This document shows, one piece after another, positions 22,603-33,787 of a stretch of DNA of 64,000 bases. Under the pieces are notes generated by a model that saw only the letters and a list, made by a program, of their open reading frames with translations, was not told where the DNA came from and did not search any database. This stretch comes from Poa pratensis (lineage: Eukaryota > Streptophyta > Magnoliopsida > Poales > Poaceae). Position 1 is the first letter of the stretch. Each line of letters opens with the position of its first letter. Made by a program: the position numbers and the translations under genes. The DNA is taken from positions 116,462,082 to 116,526,081 of the forward strand of contig CAMZMU010000041.1 of NCBI GenBank assembly GCA_947311845.1, in the 5' to 3' direction.

Positions 22603-22618
22603 ATCTCCCCCTTTTTGG
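22603..22618 (-). other. polypurine tract of element D
   Basis: On the minus strand AAAAAGGGGGAGAT lies directly before the 3' LTR start TGAAAGGACA. Confidence 0.8.
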
Positions 22619-23051
22619 TGTTAGATGACAACACACGGATTTGCAATAAGTTCACCATACTATCATGTTTAACAAAAGGAAAAGCTCCCCCTAGATGTGT
22701 GCATATAACTCATTTGCTTTGGAATGCAAATGCACACATATAGAGAAACAAGTTCCACAACAAGGCGACATGATATGTAAACGAAACATTTCATAAACAA
22801 GACATATCACAAAGTAGGTTGAGCCTAGAGATAAAAACCATACCTTGTGCATATAAATGTAGATAAACATCCATATAACCATAGCACAATAATGTAGGTT
22901 CAACCATACATAATAGAAATCCATATGTCTTACACTCACATAGTTCACAACACAAGATGCAAATAACATAAAAGAGACACAAGCGCAATAAAATGATAAA
23001 AGCACATGCTTGTGTCCAACCCATGCAAATCCCGGAGAGAACCTAATAGAA
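22619..23051 (-). other. 3' untranslated region of element D, no gene
   Basis: This AT-rich stretch lies between the stop of the extra gene and the polypurine tract. I see nothing structured in it. Confidence 0.5.
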
Positions 23052-24782
23052 CTACTTCTCCCCCTTTGGCATCGAGACGCCAAAAAGGGAAAAGAGCATA
23101 ACTACACGAAACCCATGGAGATCACCCGGAGCTTTCTTCCATGTCATCATCACCTTCCCTTCTTGATTGTAGTCCTCATCGGAAAGGTTCATGGGAGCCT
23201 TGCCGGTGTTGCGAGAAGTGGAGGGCAATGAAGTCACATCCGCATAATCCGACCAAGGAAAGACGTCTTCGTTCCATTTCTCAAGAGGGATAGTCTCGGC
23301 CGACGAGGAGGAGATAATAGGATTGCCATCTTCATCTTCTTCCGGAGGAGGAGTGATACTACCATTGTTGAGCTTGCGCAACTCCTTGATCATGATTTGT
23401 TGGTTGTCAATGATATGCTTCTCTCTCACATATGAGGCATGGTTCTCCTTGTGAAGTGCAACATCCATGCAAAGCAACTTTCTCTTCCACCAAGAGAGTT
23501 TACTCACTTCCGAGTTCACTTGAGCCCTTCCTTGAAGATATGAGGGAGGGTCGGCATTCTTGCTTCTCCTTCTAGGCATTGGGGCCTCGGTCTCCGCTTC
23601 CTCACTACTAGATTGCGGAGGAGGTGCACGAGAGGAAGACGGTTGCTTGGTGTGCTTGCTAAGTTGGTGGAGAGTCCCCTTGGCATGCTTGGTGAGGCGA
23701 GAGGTATCGATGTTGGAGACCTTGGAGAGGATGAGCTTCATCACATAAGGTGCATAGAGAGGGTTCTTGTGCTCAAAAATGGCCCAAAGCAATTCACACT
23801 TGATGAAATCCATGACATCAACTTCTTGGCCTTCACAATCCGGACCGGCTTGGAGCACCTTGTAAGCATGGTATAAGAGATTGACAAGCCCTCCTCGAAT
23901 GGCATCCACATTTCCGGCTTGAGGAGCAAGATTGAGCCGAACCATGCGAAGGAAAATGTTGAAGGTGGGGAGGAGGTCTTGATTGGTGCCAACGGATGAT
24001 GCAACTGAATATAAAGGGCGCAAGCGGCGTTTGTTGTAGGCACCCCTTCCACATGCATCCTCTTCCCAACACAAGTAGTGGCACCCTTGAACTTGTATCC
24101 CAAACATCTTCCAAACTCCACAAAGTTAGAGGTGCACTTTTGAGAACCGGTCATCCAAGTCATGGTGATATCTTCATCATTATCAAAACCACTGTGGCAA
24201 AGAACTGATGCACAAGCTGAATATCATAATCTTCATGAACATGGAGATGAGCCTCTCAAGTCCAAGCTTCCGAGCAATCCACACGGCCTCTTGAAAATAA
24301 GGCTTCTTGTCCAAGCTCTCAAGGCTCAACACCTTTTGCTCACACACCATATGCTTCTCAATGCGGGCATATATCTCATTCATGATCAGCTGCTGCTCTC
24401 TCCTTGGAAACCTAGGATCATCGGTGTTGGATGGCAAGTCATAGAACTGCTGAGATCTCATCCGACGAAACTCGATCTTCCCCATGCCCAAAACAGTGGT
24501 CAAGGAGTCAAAATGAGCTCTCTCGGCCTCTTCTTCATTATCAAACCCACCTAGGGCAGCATGTCTTGTGGCTTCTTCATCTATGGTACTCTGCTGTCTC
24601 AGACGGCCAGCGCTGCTGTCAAAAAGAAGCTTGTCCCTTGTTTGAGCACGGATGACTTTTCTTGGTGATTTTTCAGGATGTTTCATGGAAGACTTTGTCC
24701 TCTGCACACCTGTGAATAACAGAATAGGAGAAAAGCATGGGGATAAGCTTGCATGTCCAGGAACCAAAGAAGAAGTAACCAA
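23052..24782 (-). pseudogene. extra 3' (envelope-like) gene of element D
   Basis: Downstream of RNase H and in the same sense as pol, frames 24183-24782, 23741-24163 and 23052-24107 together make one long protein of roughly 550 residues with two frameshifts (near 24190 and 24110). Its first part (LFDSSAGRLRQQS, then ARIEKHMVCEQKVLSLE and WIARKLGLERL) and middle (WMTGSQKCTSNFVEFGRCLGYKFKG) resemble the plant transposon protein family found in this position in SIRE-type Copia elements. The C-terminal third is acidic and serine-rich. No membrane span or signal peptide is evident, so the envelope label is historical. A splice-acceptor-like site (TTATTCACAG) precedes the gene near 24711. Confidence 0.65.
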
Positions 24783-25889
24783 AGAATTCTGGGCACAAAG
24801 TGTCTGATCTACACCGGAGTTTCCGGCCTCAGGGGGCGGAGATTCCGGCCCTGACCGGAGTTTCCGGCCTGGAAGACCGGAGTCTCCGGCCCTGAGATGG
24901 GGAACCTCGATTTAGTTCAAGAAACTTTGTGCTGAGAATTCTAGGGTTAAATCTAGGATACACCTTGCCATCTAGAAGATTCTACACCATGAAAAACTAG
25001 GGGAACTACTCTCCAAACTTAGATCGAGGTGAAAAACCTAAGGAGAGAGAGGAGGTACCCTTTTTGTCCATGGTGCAGCCCAAACGAAGGAGAGGAAGGT
25101 CCCCTGCGTTGGTGAGGAGGAGTAGGCCGGAGGCACGGCGGATTCCGGCGGGGAGCAGCCGGAGCGGCACTTCGAGGCGGCGGCGGCTGCAGGGGAGAGG
25201 TTGGGGGTCGGGGGTGTGTGGGAGTTGTGAAGTCAACTCCCACCCCGATCCCCTTTTGGACCCCTGCGAGAATGCCCAGACCGGAGTTTCCGGCCTAAAC
25301 ACCGGAGTCTCCGGCCTAAGCCAGAGATTCCGGGTTTAGGGCGGAAACTTCAGTCAGACCGGATATTCCGGCCCAAAGGACCGGAGTTTCCGGCCCCACC
25401 AACTCAAAAATGCCAGATTTTGTTGTTGAACATGCAAGATGCAAGAGGAGCAAGTTTTCAGAAGGGATAGGCCTGGGATGGACACAAAGTCACTGGAAAT
25501 GGTACTTCACACTCAAACTTGGTAAGAGGCACAAAGAAAACATTAAGAAGCATCATTTGAGTGTGTTTTCCATAAAACCAACGGATAGGCAAAAAGGCCA
25601 TAAAGCTCCAACAAGATCAAATCTTCACAAAGAAGATGGCGGTGGCCTAAGCCACCATGTATGAGTGTATGTGGTGTGACACCGCGAAGATATATCTTGG
25701 GTTCACCGCCACTACTCGTCATTTAAGCTCACAATTCATAAAATGAACAATATAGAGACAAAATGAGTTCTTTCTATCGGCATAATGGGGGGAGGGATAG
25801 TCCAATGGATTAGGACCGCACTCCCCCTATGTCCATGCCTACACCTAAACCAAACAAATAGCTAAGATATAGGTGTGTATGCAAGATAC
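24783..25889 (-). other. spacer between RNase H and the extra gene in element D
   Basis: This is about 1.1 kb without a convincing frame. It contains two clusters of the CCGGAGTTTCCGG word (24815-24895 and 25278-25396) and a GC-rich stretch. A short minus-strand frame near 25070-25006 beginning MDKKGTSSLSLGF could be a 5' exon of the extra gene, which would then need splicing. That is inference only. Confidence 0.5.
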
Positions 25890-27476
25890 TCAAGCGACGC
25901 TCCCCGAATCGATGATATTTAGCTCATGCCTCAAATAAGTGAACCTTGCTTCATCAAGTGGCTTCGTGAACATATCGGCAAGTTGGATCTTCGTGGGAAT
26001 ATAACCAAGCTCAATATCACCCCGGATGATGTGATCACGGATGAAGTGATAGCGAATCTCAATATGCTTCGTTCTTGAGTGCTCCACCGGGTTGTGGCCA
26101 ATCTTGATAGCACTTTCATTGTCACATAAAAGAGGCACTTTGTCACAATGGACACCGTATTCCTTTAAAGTTTGCCTCATCCACAACAATTGAGTGCAAC
26201 AACTAGCGGCCGCCACATACTCGGCTTCGGTGGTGGAGAGAGATATGCAATTTTGCTTCTTAGAAGACCAACTCACCAAGGACCTACCAAGGAATTGGCA
26301 AGCCCCGGAAGTTGATTTCCTATCATCCTTGCAACCGGCCCAATCCGAATCCGTGTAACCGGCAAGAGAGAAAGTTGAGCCTTTAGGATACCACAAACCA
26401 AACCTTGGGGTATGAACCAAATATCGAAAGATTCGAAGAACCGCCGTTTGGTGGCTTTCTTTGGGAGCCGCTTGGTACCTTGCACACACTCCTACACTCA
26501 ACACAATATCGGGTCTAGATGCACAAAGATAAAGCAAAGAACCAATCATAGAGCGATAGAGCTTTTGATCAACATCCTTATCTTTACCCTTTGGATTAAG
26601 TTCAAGATGACACTTGGTGTCCATAGGAAACTTCTTCTCTTTAGCATTTTGCATCTTGAACCTCTTGAGCATGTCTTGGATATATTTGGCTTGAGAGATG
26701 AAGGTCCCTCCACTCAATTGCTTGATCTCAAAACCAAGGAAGTACTTCAACTCTCCCATCATGGACATCTCGAACCTATCGGTCATAAGCTTTGAAAATT
26801 CATCATTAAAAGCTTTGTTAGAAGAGCCAAATATGATATCATCAACATAAAGTTGGCATATGAAAAGCTCCCCTTTAACCCTCTTGGTAAAAAGAGTGGG
26901 ATCGATTTGCCCCACTTCAAAGCCACGGTCTACCAATAGCTCTCTTAGGTGCTCATACCAAGCACGAGGTGCTTGTTTGAGACCATAGAGCGCCTTATCA
27001 AGTTTGTAGACATGGTTAGGGAAGTGTGGATCCTCAAATCCCGGAGGTTGCTTAACATATACCAACTCCTTTAAAGGACCATTAAGAAAGGCACTTTTCA
27101 CATCCATTTGTTGCAACTTGAAATTATGATGTGATGCATATGCAAGAAGGATACGGATGGACTCAAGGCGAGCCACGGGAGCATAGGTCTCTCCAAAATC
27201 AATGCCTTCAACTTGAGAGTACCCTTGTGCTACCAATCTTGCCTTGTTCCTCACAACCATTCCATGCTCATCTTGCTTATTCTTGAATATCCACTTGGTG
27301 CCTATAACATTGAGGCAATCTTTTGGCTTCTCCACTAGATTCCACACTTTGTTGCGCTTGAAGTTATTGAGCTCTTCATGCATGGCTTCCAACCAATCCG
27401 GATCTTCAAGAGCTTCAAAGACTTTCTTTGGTTCCACCATAGAGATGTGGGCTTGATGTTCATTGAAATTTGCCAA
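25890..27476 (-). CDS. Copia reverse transcriptase and RNase H of element D
   Basis: This 528-residue open frame has all the motifs of the family. The reverse transcriptase runs from [20 protein letters not shown] through [46 protein letters not shown] and the catalytic LYVDDIIFG near residue 215. RNase H follows with [28 protein letters not shown] and CDNESAI, and the tail [13 protein letters not shown]. It copies element RNA to DNA and removes the RNA strand in cytoplasmic particles. In the intact element it is the last part of the polyprotein. The frame has no stop or gap, in contrast to integrase upstream. Confidence 0.93.
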   Translation of the reverse strand: MANFNEHQAHISMVEPKKVFEALEDPDWLEAMHEELNNFKRNKVWNLVEKPKDCLNVIGTKWIFKNKQDEHGMVVRNKARLVAQGYSQVEGIDFGETYAPVARLESIRILLAYASHHNFKLQQMDVKSAFLNGPLKELVYVKQPPGFEDPHFPNHVYKLDKALYGLKQAPRAWYEHLRELLVDRGFEVGQIDPTLFTKRVKGELFICQLYVDDIIFGSSNKAFNDEFSKLMTDRFEMSMMGELKYFLGFEIKQLSGGTFISQAKYIQDMLKRFKMQNAKEKKFPMDTKCHLELNPKGKDKDVDQKLYRSMIGSLLYLCASRPDIVLSVGVCARYQAAPKESHQTAVLRIFRYLVHTPRFGLWYPKGSTFSLAGYTDSDWAGCKDDRKSTSGACQFLGRSLVSWSSKKQNCISLSTTEAEYVAAASCCTQLLWMRQTLKEYGVHCDKVPLLCDNESAIKIGHNPVEHSRTKHIEIRYHFIRDHIIRGDIELGYIPTKIQLADMFTKPLDEARFTYLRHELNIIDSGSVA

Positions 27477-29216
27477 TTGTTTTCTTGTGGTGACCTTGTT
27501 CTTGACATTAACAATGATATTTTCTAGATGAAGACTCTTTCTTCTCCAATCCTTTTTGACTCTTGCTATACGACGGGTTTCGATATCCTCATTGATGCGA
27601 GGAATTTCGCTTGATCATCTTGATCATTTGAGTCCCCGTCTTGACCGGAGTGTTGACCTTGATCATCTTGAAGCACATCTTCAACAAAGGAAGGAGAGGG
27701 TTGATCTTGGTCATGACCTTGGCTAGCATCAACAATAGGAGAACTTGGTTCTTGCATAGCAACTGGTCAACTTGAGGAGGGTCTTGAACTTGTTCTTGGG
27801 TAGGTGCATCATTTGCTTCCATAGAAGGTGCAACTTCAACTTGTGATGATGGAGTCTCCACATGAGTGGAGCTAGGACTTGCTTGAGGAGGCTCATGATG
27901 GATTTCAATGGGGCGATAGAAACCAACCCCCATTCTTCTTATTGCTTCTTGAGGTTCCTCATTATCTACATCACAAACATGAAATTGCGCCACTTGGGAG
28001 CCGTCATTCTCATCGAACCTCACATCACAAGATTCTATGACTTTCCCAACGGTTTGTCATAGACTCTATAGTGTGAGATTCGGCACCGTACCCAACAAAA
28101 ACACCCTCTAAAGCTTTAGATTCAAATTTAGACAAACGAACACTTTGTTTTATAGAAACACTTACAACCAAAAACACGGTAGTAGGAGACATTGGGCTTG
28201 TTGCCGGTAAGCATCTCATAAGAGTTCTTCTTGCGAAAGAATAACCGGTTGGAGAGTGACACGCCGTGGAGATAGCCTCGGCCCATAAGAATAGTGGAGA
28301 CTTAAACTCCGCCAACATAGACCTTGCCATATCCATGAGAGTCCGGTTCTTCCTTTCGGCTACACCATTTTGTTGAGGGGTATATGCAGCGGAATATTGA
28401 TGACGAATCCCTCTTCACTAAGAAACTCATTTAAGGTGTAGTTCTTGAACTCGGAGCCATTATCACTCCTAATGACCAAAATAGGGACATTGTATTGGCG
28501 TTGAACAATATTGGAAAAGTCGATGACGGTTTGTTGGTTTCATCCTTCGTCTTGAAGAAAAAACCCAAGTAAATCTTGAATAGTCATCAACAATCACCAA
28601 ACAATATTTCTTCCCACCAAGACTAGGTTGAGGCACGGCACCAAAGAGATCAACATGAAGAAGTTCCAATATCCTCTTTGATGAAATGATGGTCTTGCTT
28701 GGATGGGGAGAATCATGCATCTTTCCTTCAACACAAGCCCTACAAAGACGATCTCTAGAAAAAGAAACATCTCTTTTAGTCCAAGAATGTGGCCACCCTT
28801 GTGAAGACTTTGCAAAGTTCTCATGTTGACATGGGACAAGCGGCGATGCCACAACCACCCCACGTCGGCCTTTCCGAATAGGCATATTGCTTGAGTGTTG
28901 GTAGACCCCGAAAAGTCTACCACAAACAACTCATTTTCAACATACCCAACGAACATGACCTTTAGAGTCTTGCTCCTCAAGAGTACCACCATATCAATAG
29001 TAAAATGGACATCAAAGTTCATCTTATTAAGAGCACGAACGGACATAAGATTGTAACCTAGAGACTCAACAAGCATGACATTTACAAGGGTGATATCCCT
29101 TGCAACTACCACCTTGCCGAGACTCTTTACCTCGGCCTTTGATTGTCACCATAAGAGACGGATGAGTTATTTAGATTTGGTCTCAACTCCGTCATAATCT
29201 CCTTGCTTCCGGTCAT
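27477..29216 (-). pseudogene. Copia integrase of element D, frameshifted
   Basis: The zinc finger reads WHRRLSHVNMRTLQSLHKGG and, after a frame change, CRACVEGK. The core shows HVDLFGAVPQPSLGGKKY with VDDYSRFTWVF (first Asp), SDNGSEF near 28465 (second Asp) and GVAERKNRTLMDMARSML (Glu) near 28340. Frames change at about 28890-28600 and again near 28400, where a one-base loss turns EEGIRHQYSA into another frame. The tail from 28030 to 27560 is acidic and proline/serine-rich and leads to reverse transcriptase. All three catalytic residues survive, so damage is limited to small indels. Confidence 0.85.
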
Positions 29217-29280
29217 ATGACTAGTGCATCCACTATCAACCACCCATTTCGATCCACCGGAAGCATAGTCCTACAAGAAA
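29200..29280 (-). pseudogene. Copia protease active-site region of element D
   Basis: GGSKWVVDSGCTSHMTGSKE is encoded at about 29200-29265, the usual Copia protease loop with DSG. The rest of the protease continues left towards 28900 across frame changes (for example LVNVMLVESLGYNLMSV). It follows the coiled-coil segment in a shifted frame. Confidence 0.8.
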
Positions 29281-30486
29281 TCATTGCTTGGATTTAGGTA
29301 CCCATTTCTCAATGGGTCCTCTTTGGTTAGCAACAAGGGTCTTAGGGACCCAAATAGAGTAATCAATGTAACCATCATATGGACCAACATATTGAGCATA
29401 AACATCCCCATAATAATCAACATAAAGAATATAGTTGGGGTTGTTATGCCCCGCAAAGTCACTACGAGTGGTCTTGCCCCTTGTGGCACTACCACCCGCA
29501 ATGGAAGTCTCGGCTTGTGCGGGCTTGGTCTTGATCTTCTTGTTGTTGCCCACTTTCTTCTTGGGCTCGGCTACATAACCAAGACCCTCCTTCCCTTTGT
29601 GTGGTTTTTGCTCAAATAAGTAAGCAATACCCTTATCTTTACCTTTGGGAATAGAGGTCTTGGCACTAACATTTTCTTCAATAACATTTTCATGAACACG
29701 AGGAAGAATAGATATGCTAGTTGAGCTAGATTTAGAAAGTTGAGTTTGAAGTTGCTCATGAGACTTGACTAAAAGGGAGTGAGTTGTTTCCAAGGCCTTG
29801 TGAGCCTTGTCAAGCTTCTCCATATCCTCAAGAAGTCTAGCATTAGCAACCCCAAGTTCAACTTTCTCCTTTTTAAGCACTTTATATTTAGCAACGACAT
29901 GATCTCTATCCTTAATGATTTTATTAATGATATCATCATTTTTAGCATCAAGAGAATCAAGTCTTTCCTCAAGAGAACATCTTTCTTCACTCTCTTCATC
30001 AAGAGAGGCATTCAAGGATGCTACGGAAGCATTCAAAGAGGCAATGGTGAGAGAATCCTCTCTCTCAATCTTACTCTTTTCTTGAAGAAGTTCTTCGGCC
30101 GCACATAGTTGTCTCATGAGAGACTCAACATGTTCCTTAGCTTCACCTTGCAAGTTAGTCATGAAAGTATCGAAAGCAACAAGTTCTTTCTTAATCACAA
30201 GACTAGATTGATCACTCATTTCATGCATAGTCTTGGGAGAAGGAGATGATACCTCGGTGACATTAGCCATGAGGCAACGAGCGTTGTTGGTGGAGAAGTT
30301 CTCATTGGGGGATTCAAAGAGAGAAGATGATGAAGTTGATACAATAGCCAATGCGGCTACCTCTTTAGTAGGTGCATCTTCATCTTCGGAATCACTTGTG
30401 GCATATTCTTCTTGTGCCACCAACACAATTCTTGGTGCCTTCTTGAAGAAAGGCTTCCTTGGTCTTGCGGGCTTCTTTTGGATCAA
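29281..30486 (-). CDS. coiled-coil C-terminal gag segment of element D
   Basis: This 401-residue open frame lies between the gag zinc knuckle and the protease. Residues about 100-260 form a long predicted coiled coil rich in Leu, Glu, Lys and Ser (LMRQLCAAEELLQEKSKIER and similar heptads). It is followed by a basic region (GKDKGIAYLFEQK) and a Tyr/Gly-rich tail (YILYVDYYGDVYAQYVGPY). A long gag tail of this kind is characteristic of SIRE-type Copia elements. Its role is unknown, perhaps particle assembly. It is not expected to start at its own ATG; it should be part of the gag-pol polyprotein and is frameshifted relative to its neighbours. Confidence 0.65.
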   Translation of the reverse strand: MIQKKPARPRKPFFKKAPRIVLVAQEEYATSDSEDEDAPTKEVAALAIVSTSSSSLFESPNENFSTNNARCLMANVTEVSSPSPKTMHEMSDQSSLVIKKELVAFDTFMTNLQGEAKEHVESLMRQLCAAEELLQEKSKIEREDSLTIASLNASVASLNASLDEESEERCSLEERLDSLDAKNDDIINKIIKDRDHVVAKYKVLKKEKVELGVANARLLEDMEKLDKAHKALETTHSLLVKSHEQLQTQLSKSSSTSISILPRVHENVIEENVSAKTSIPKGKDKGIAYLFEQKPHKGKEGLGYVAEPKKKVGNNKKIKTKPAQAETSIAGGSATRGKTTRSDFAGHNNPNYILYVDYYGDVYAQYVGPYDGYIDYSIWVPKTLVANQRGPIEKWVPKSKQ

Positions 30487-31799
30487 CTTGAATGGTCCTT
30501 GGGGATGAGCTTCCCACCATTTTGCTCTCGGTTCTCATAAGGACACTCTCTTATGTAGTGGTTCTTGTCATGACAATTGTAGCACGTCTTCCACTTTGAG
30601 GCTAGCTCTTTCTTCCCACTTGAGTTGTTCTCTTTATCAACCTTGGCTTTAGCTTTTGCCGGGTCTTGCCAAAACTCTCTTGTGGCAAGAGCTATATGAC
30701 CATTTAGAGCCGGTTCAAGATCATTTGGAGCAATGTTGCTTGGGCACGCTTCAACCTCATCAAGACATACCACCTTGGCCTTCAAAGCAAGTGAGGGGCC
30801 TTGTTTCATCCCCATGGCCCTAGCACGGTATCTTCGGCATTCTTGGTGGCAACCTTGGAGGCTTGCACTTCTTGCATAACTTCATTGGATGTCATTTCGT
30901 TGTAGTTGTGTCTTCCTTGAATGGCCTTCACCTCGATGGGCTCGGAAGGCAAGAGAGCATTCACATACTTCCTCTTGACATAAGCATCATCCACATAGGT
31001 TGCCCCCACATCAAAGAAGGCCTTTGCAAGAGTCTTGAGTCTTCCATACATGTCTTCATGATTCTCATTGTCAAACATGTAGAAGCCTTCGGCATCATTG
31101 CTCAAAGACTCATATCGGTTTCTCTTCATGCTTTCATTCCCAAGAAATGCAACCTCAAGACAATTCCAAGCTTCTTTGGCGGTGGTGGCATTGAGAACAT
31201 AATGCTTGTCACTTTCATCACTGAAAGTTCAATCATATGGAGTGCGGAGGCATTGAGTTGCTTTTCGGCAAATTCTCTTCTTGTCACATTGCTTGGATCC
31301 GCAACCTTGTACCCATCTTCAATGATCCTCCAAAGCTCGATAGAGGCACTGTTAATATGAGATTTCATTGAGCGTTGCCAACTAGCAAAGGCTAATGCAT
31401 TAAGCTTAGGTGGAGGACCAATGGGGTTTATGCGGGTGGTGATAGGTGGGTCGATAGGGTACCATCCCGGAACGTTATGGTACTCTTCCTTCCCATCTTC
31501 ATGCTTGGTAGGAGGAGGAGGAGATGGTTTAGATCCGGAGGTGGTTTCCACCCCTTCTCATTTTTCTTTTTACCCTCCTCGGAATCACCTTCATCGGAGT
31601 TAGAGATACCCTCTAGTGGGATGGTTTCCGAAACCTTGGCATTTGTGAGTTTCATGAGCATGTCACGCAACTCATCAAATTTGACATTCATGTCATTCAT
31701 GGACGATGTCAATGTTGTTTCCAACGATTTGATATCGGCCATGGATGCCATGGTCTCTTTGGCCTTGGCAAGATCGGCCTCATCCTCACTTTGTGTCAT
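30483..31799 (-). pseudogene. gag of element D, frameshifted
   Basis: The gag starts MTQSEDEADLAKAKETMASM at 31799, just inside the primer site. It runs through four overlapping frames with breaks near 31490, 31128 and 30810. Recognisable parts are FASWQRSMKSHINSASIELW (gag polyprotein of Copia type), LSNDAEGFYMFDNENHEDM with YGRLKTLAKAFFDVG, and one CCHC knuckle CYNCHDKNHYIREC near 30560. It forms the particle and binds RNA. At least three small indels destroy the frame. Confidence 0.82.
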
Positions 31800-31838
31800 A
31801 CTTCTCTTAGGCGGTTAAGCCCAAAACAAGAGAGCCTA

Positions 31839-31850
31839 GCTCTGATACCA
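31839..31850 (-). other. primer binding site of element D (initiator Met tRNA)
   Basis: TGGTATCAGAGC on the minus strand begins two bases after the LTR end CCTTTCA. This is the standard initiator-methionine tRNA primer site of Copia elements. Confidence 0.9.
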
Positions 31851-31852
31851 AT

Positions 31853-33152
31853 TGAAAGGATCGGTATGACACCTAGAGGGGGGGTGAATAGGTGCTACTC
31901 CAATTTTAGTCTTTTTCAATTTAGGCTTGACACAAAAGGTAAATTCTCTAGATATGCAACTACGGTGAATTTACCTATATGACAAGCTAGCAACTAAGCA
32001 CGATATAATAAGGCGGTAAACAAGGATAGAGGTAACCGAAGTCAAAGCACGCGGAGACACGGATGTAATCCCGAGTTCCTCCTTTTTAGGGGAGTACGTC
32101 TCGTTGGAGAGGTGTGAACCAACACAATGGTTCAACGGCCACAAAGGCCTCACCCTCTTCTCCGGTGAACCGCACCACAAAGGTTTGGTTCACTTCAACT
32201 ATCGGAAACCTTCGAGGCGGAGTCCGGAGCCTTTACAACAACGATTTGGGGCACAACCCACAAAGGATTGGGGGCTCCCAAACAGCTACAATCTGTCACA
32301 AAGACAATCAAGTGAGTACAATAGGGGGCTAGGTTTTCCTAGTGGAAACCCTAGCAATGGTCCCTCAAGTGAATGAGGGGGAAATGACAAACGGCTCGGT
32401 GAAGATGTAGATCGGGGCCTTCTCCTTCAATCCTCCAAAGATCAACAAGTTTGGGTGGAGGGATTGGGAGATCTAGTGATTCTTGAGCTTGCAACAATGG
32501 GGATCTTGAATTCTGGGCGAGCTAGCTGGCTGGAGGTAGATGGAGGGGTATATATACCCCTCCCAGAAAAGTAGCCGTTGCAGAGAAGAATCACACCGGA
32601 GTTTCCGGTCCTAGTGACCGGAAACTCCGGCCTGGGCGGAAACTCCGGCCTACAGGGGCCGGAAACTCCGCCCCACACCAGGAGCTGAGCAACTTCTTCA
32701 CACTGAGACTTGGGCCAAAACTCCGGTGTACTGGGGCCGGAATGTTTGGCCAGGGGCGGAAACTCCGGCCTGGGGGCCGGAAACTCCGCCCCACACCAGG
32801 GGCTGAGCAACAATCAGCAGCAGAGACTTGGGCAAAGACTCCGGTGCCCTGGGGCCGGAATGTTTGGCCAGGGGCGGAAACTCCGGTCCTGAGGACCGGA
32901 AACTCCGCCCCACACCAGGGGCTGAGCAACACTTCAGCAGCTTTGCTGTTTCTTCGAGGACAAGTCCAGGGACCGGAAACTCCGGCATGGAGGCCGGAAA
33001 CTCCGGCCTGAAATGCTCCAGAAACTCTTTTCCTTTTTGGTGTTGATGCACATGTTGTATACAATAAAACCTGCATCACTTAGCACCAGATTAGACATCC
33101 TAAGTGTTGTTAACTAACACACAAAACTAAGAGATCACAAAATGTCCTTTCA
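31853..33152 (-). repeat. 5' LTR of element D
   Basis: This 1300-bp LTR has ends TGAAAGGA and TCCTTTCA. It contains the TATA palindrome at 32542-32563 and a longer CCGGAAACTCCGG array than the other LTR, with two tandem copies of the roughly 105-115-bp unit (about 32705-32932). Confidence 0.93.
32542..32563. promoter_or_regulatory. palindromic TATA region in the 5' LTR of element D
   Basis: This is the same 22-bp perfect palindrome as at 22114-22135, unchanged between the two LTRs. It probably supplies the TATA box for the D transcript. Confidence 0.55.
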
Positions 33153-33157
33153 CCAAC

Positions 33158-33787
33158 ACCGTGGCTTTCTACTTCAACATGAGACATACATCGGAGCTAT
33201 CATGCTCGACCCGAGTCGCTTTTAGCGACTCAACATTGAACCGATCAGGTGTTCAACCCACTCCGTTAGGAGTATTAATTCGCAACTAAGTGCGACGAGT
33301 ATCAAGTATGCATGGCCTGCGGGGAATAGAAAACCCGCATTAAAGGGCCTGCATCATCATGCAACACCCTGTAAAACATCGAGTGATTATGAAATAAAGC
33401 CGGCACCCTTGACATTTAAGGGTTTGTCGTTTCGCCTCAACTATCATTGAGTCGCTGAGTCTTTTGAATTTCATATATCACTGACCCTTGAGGGCTCCTT
33501 ACGAGCATCGCGAGTACCAATCGCACCTCAAATTTTGCCAAACTAGTGGCAATCCTTAAGCTAGAAGCGTCTTGCATTATGCGACCAAAGTACTGGGGTG
33601 TGGCGTCAATCGAGCTTGATTGCCTATCGTGGCCACTCTCGACCCTGAACACACATGTTCCTGGGAAATACTGAGCCGCGTGAGCGTCTACTTAATGGAA
33701 TTATCAAGAAAAGGACCTGCTTATAGGTCACAAAAAATGTTGTTTATAATACATGAATATCTTACAGACTAACGGGCATGTCCCACA
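33158..33787 (+). other. non-coding internal part of element C right of element D
   Basis: No reverse transcriptase, RNase H or integrase resumes after D. A short hairpin, GAGTCGCT-TTT-AGCGACTC, lies at 33213-33231. The stretch separates the truncated pol from the 3' end of the antisense gene. Confidence 0.55.

Larger units (their letters stand above)
21425..33152 (-). mobile_element. element D: SIRE/Maximus-type Copia retrotransposon
   Basis: This minus-strand element is bounded by TGAAAGGA and TCCTTTCA ends. The flanks CTAAC (21420-21424) and CCAAC (33153-33157) form a target duplication with one mismatch. From right to left it holds 5' LTR, initiator-Met primer site, gag, a coiled-coil segment, protease, integrase, reverse transcriptase with RNase H, a spacer, an extra envelope-like gene, polypurine tract and 3' LTR. 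The extra 3' gene and long gag tail point to the SIRE lineage. The LTRs are nearly identical apart from a repeat-unit difference, so it is probably the youngest insertion here. RT/RNase H is open, while gag, integrase and the extra gene have frameshifts. Confidence 0.93.

Noticed and set aside
33158..33787. Continuation of element C pol after element D
   Set aside because: All frames were read for reverse transcriptase, RNase H and integrase motifs and none was found.
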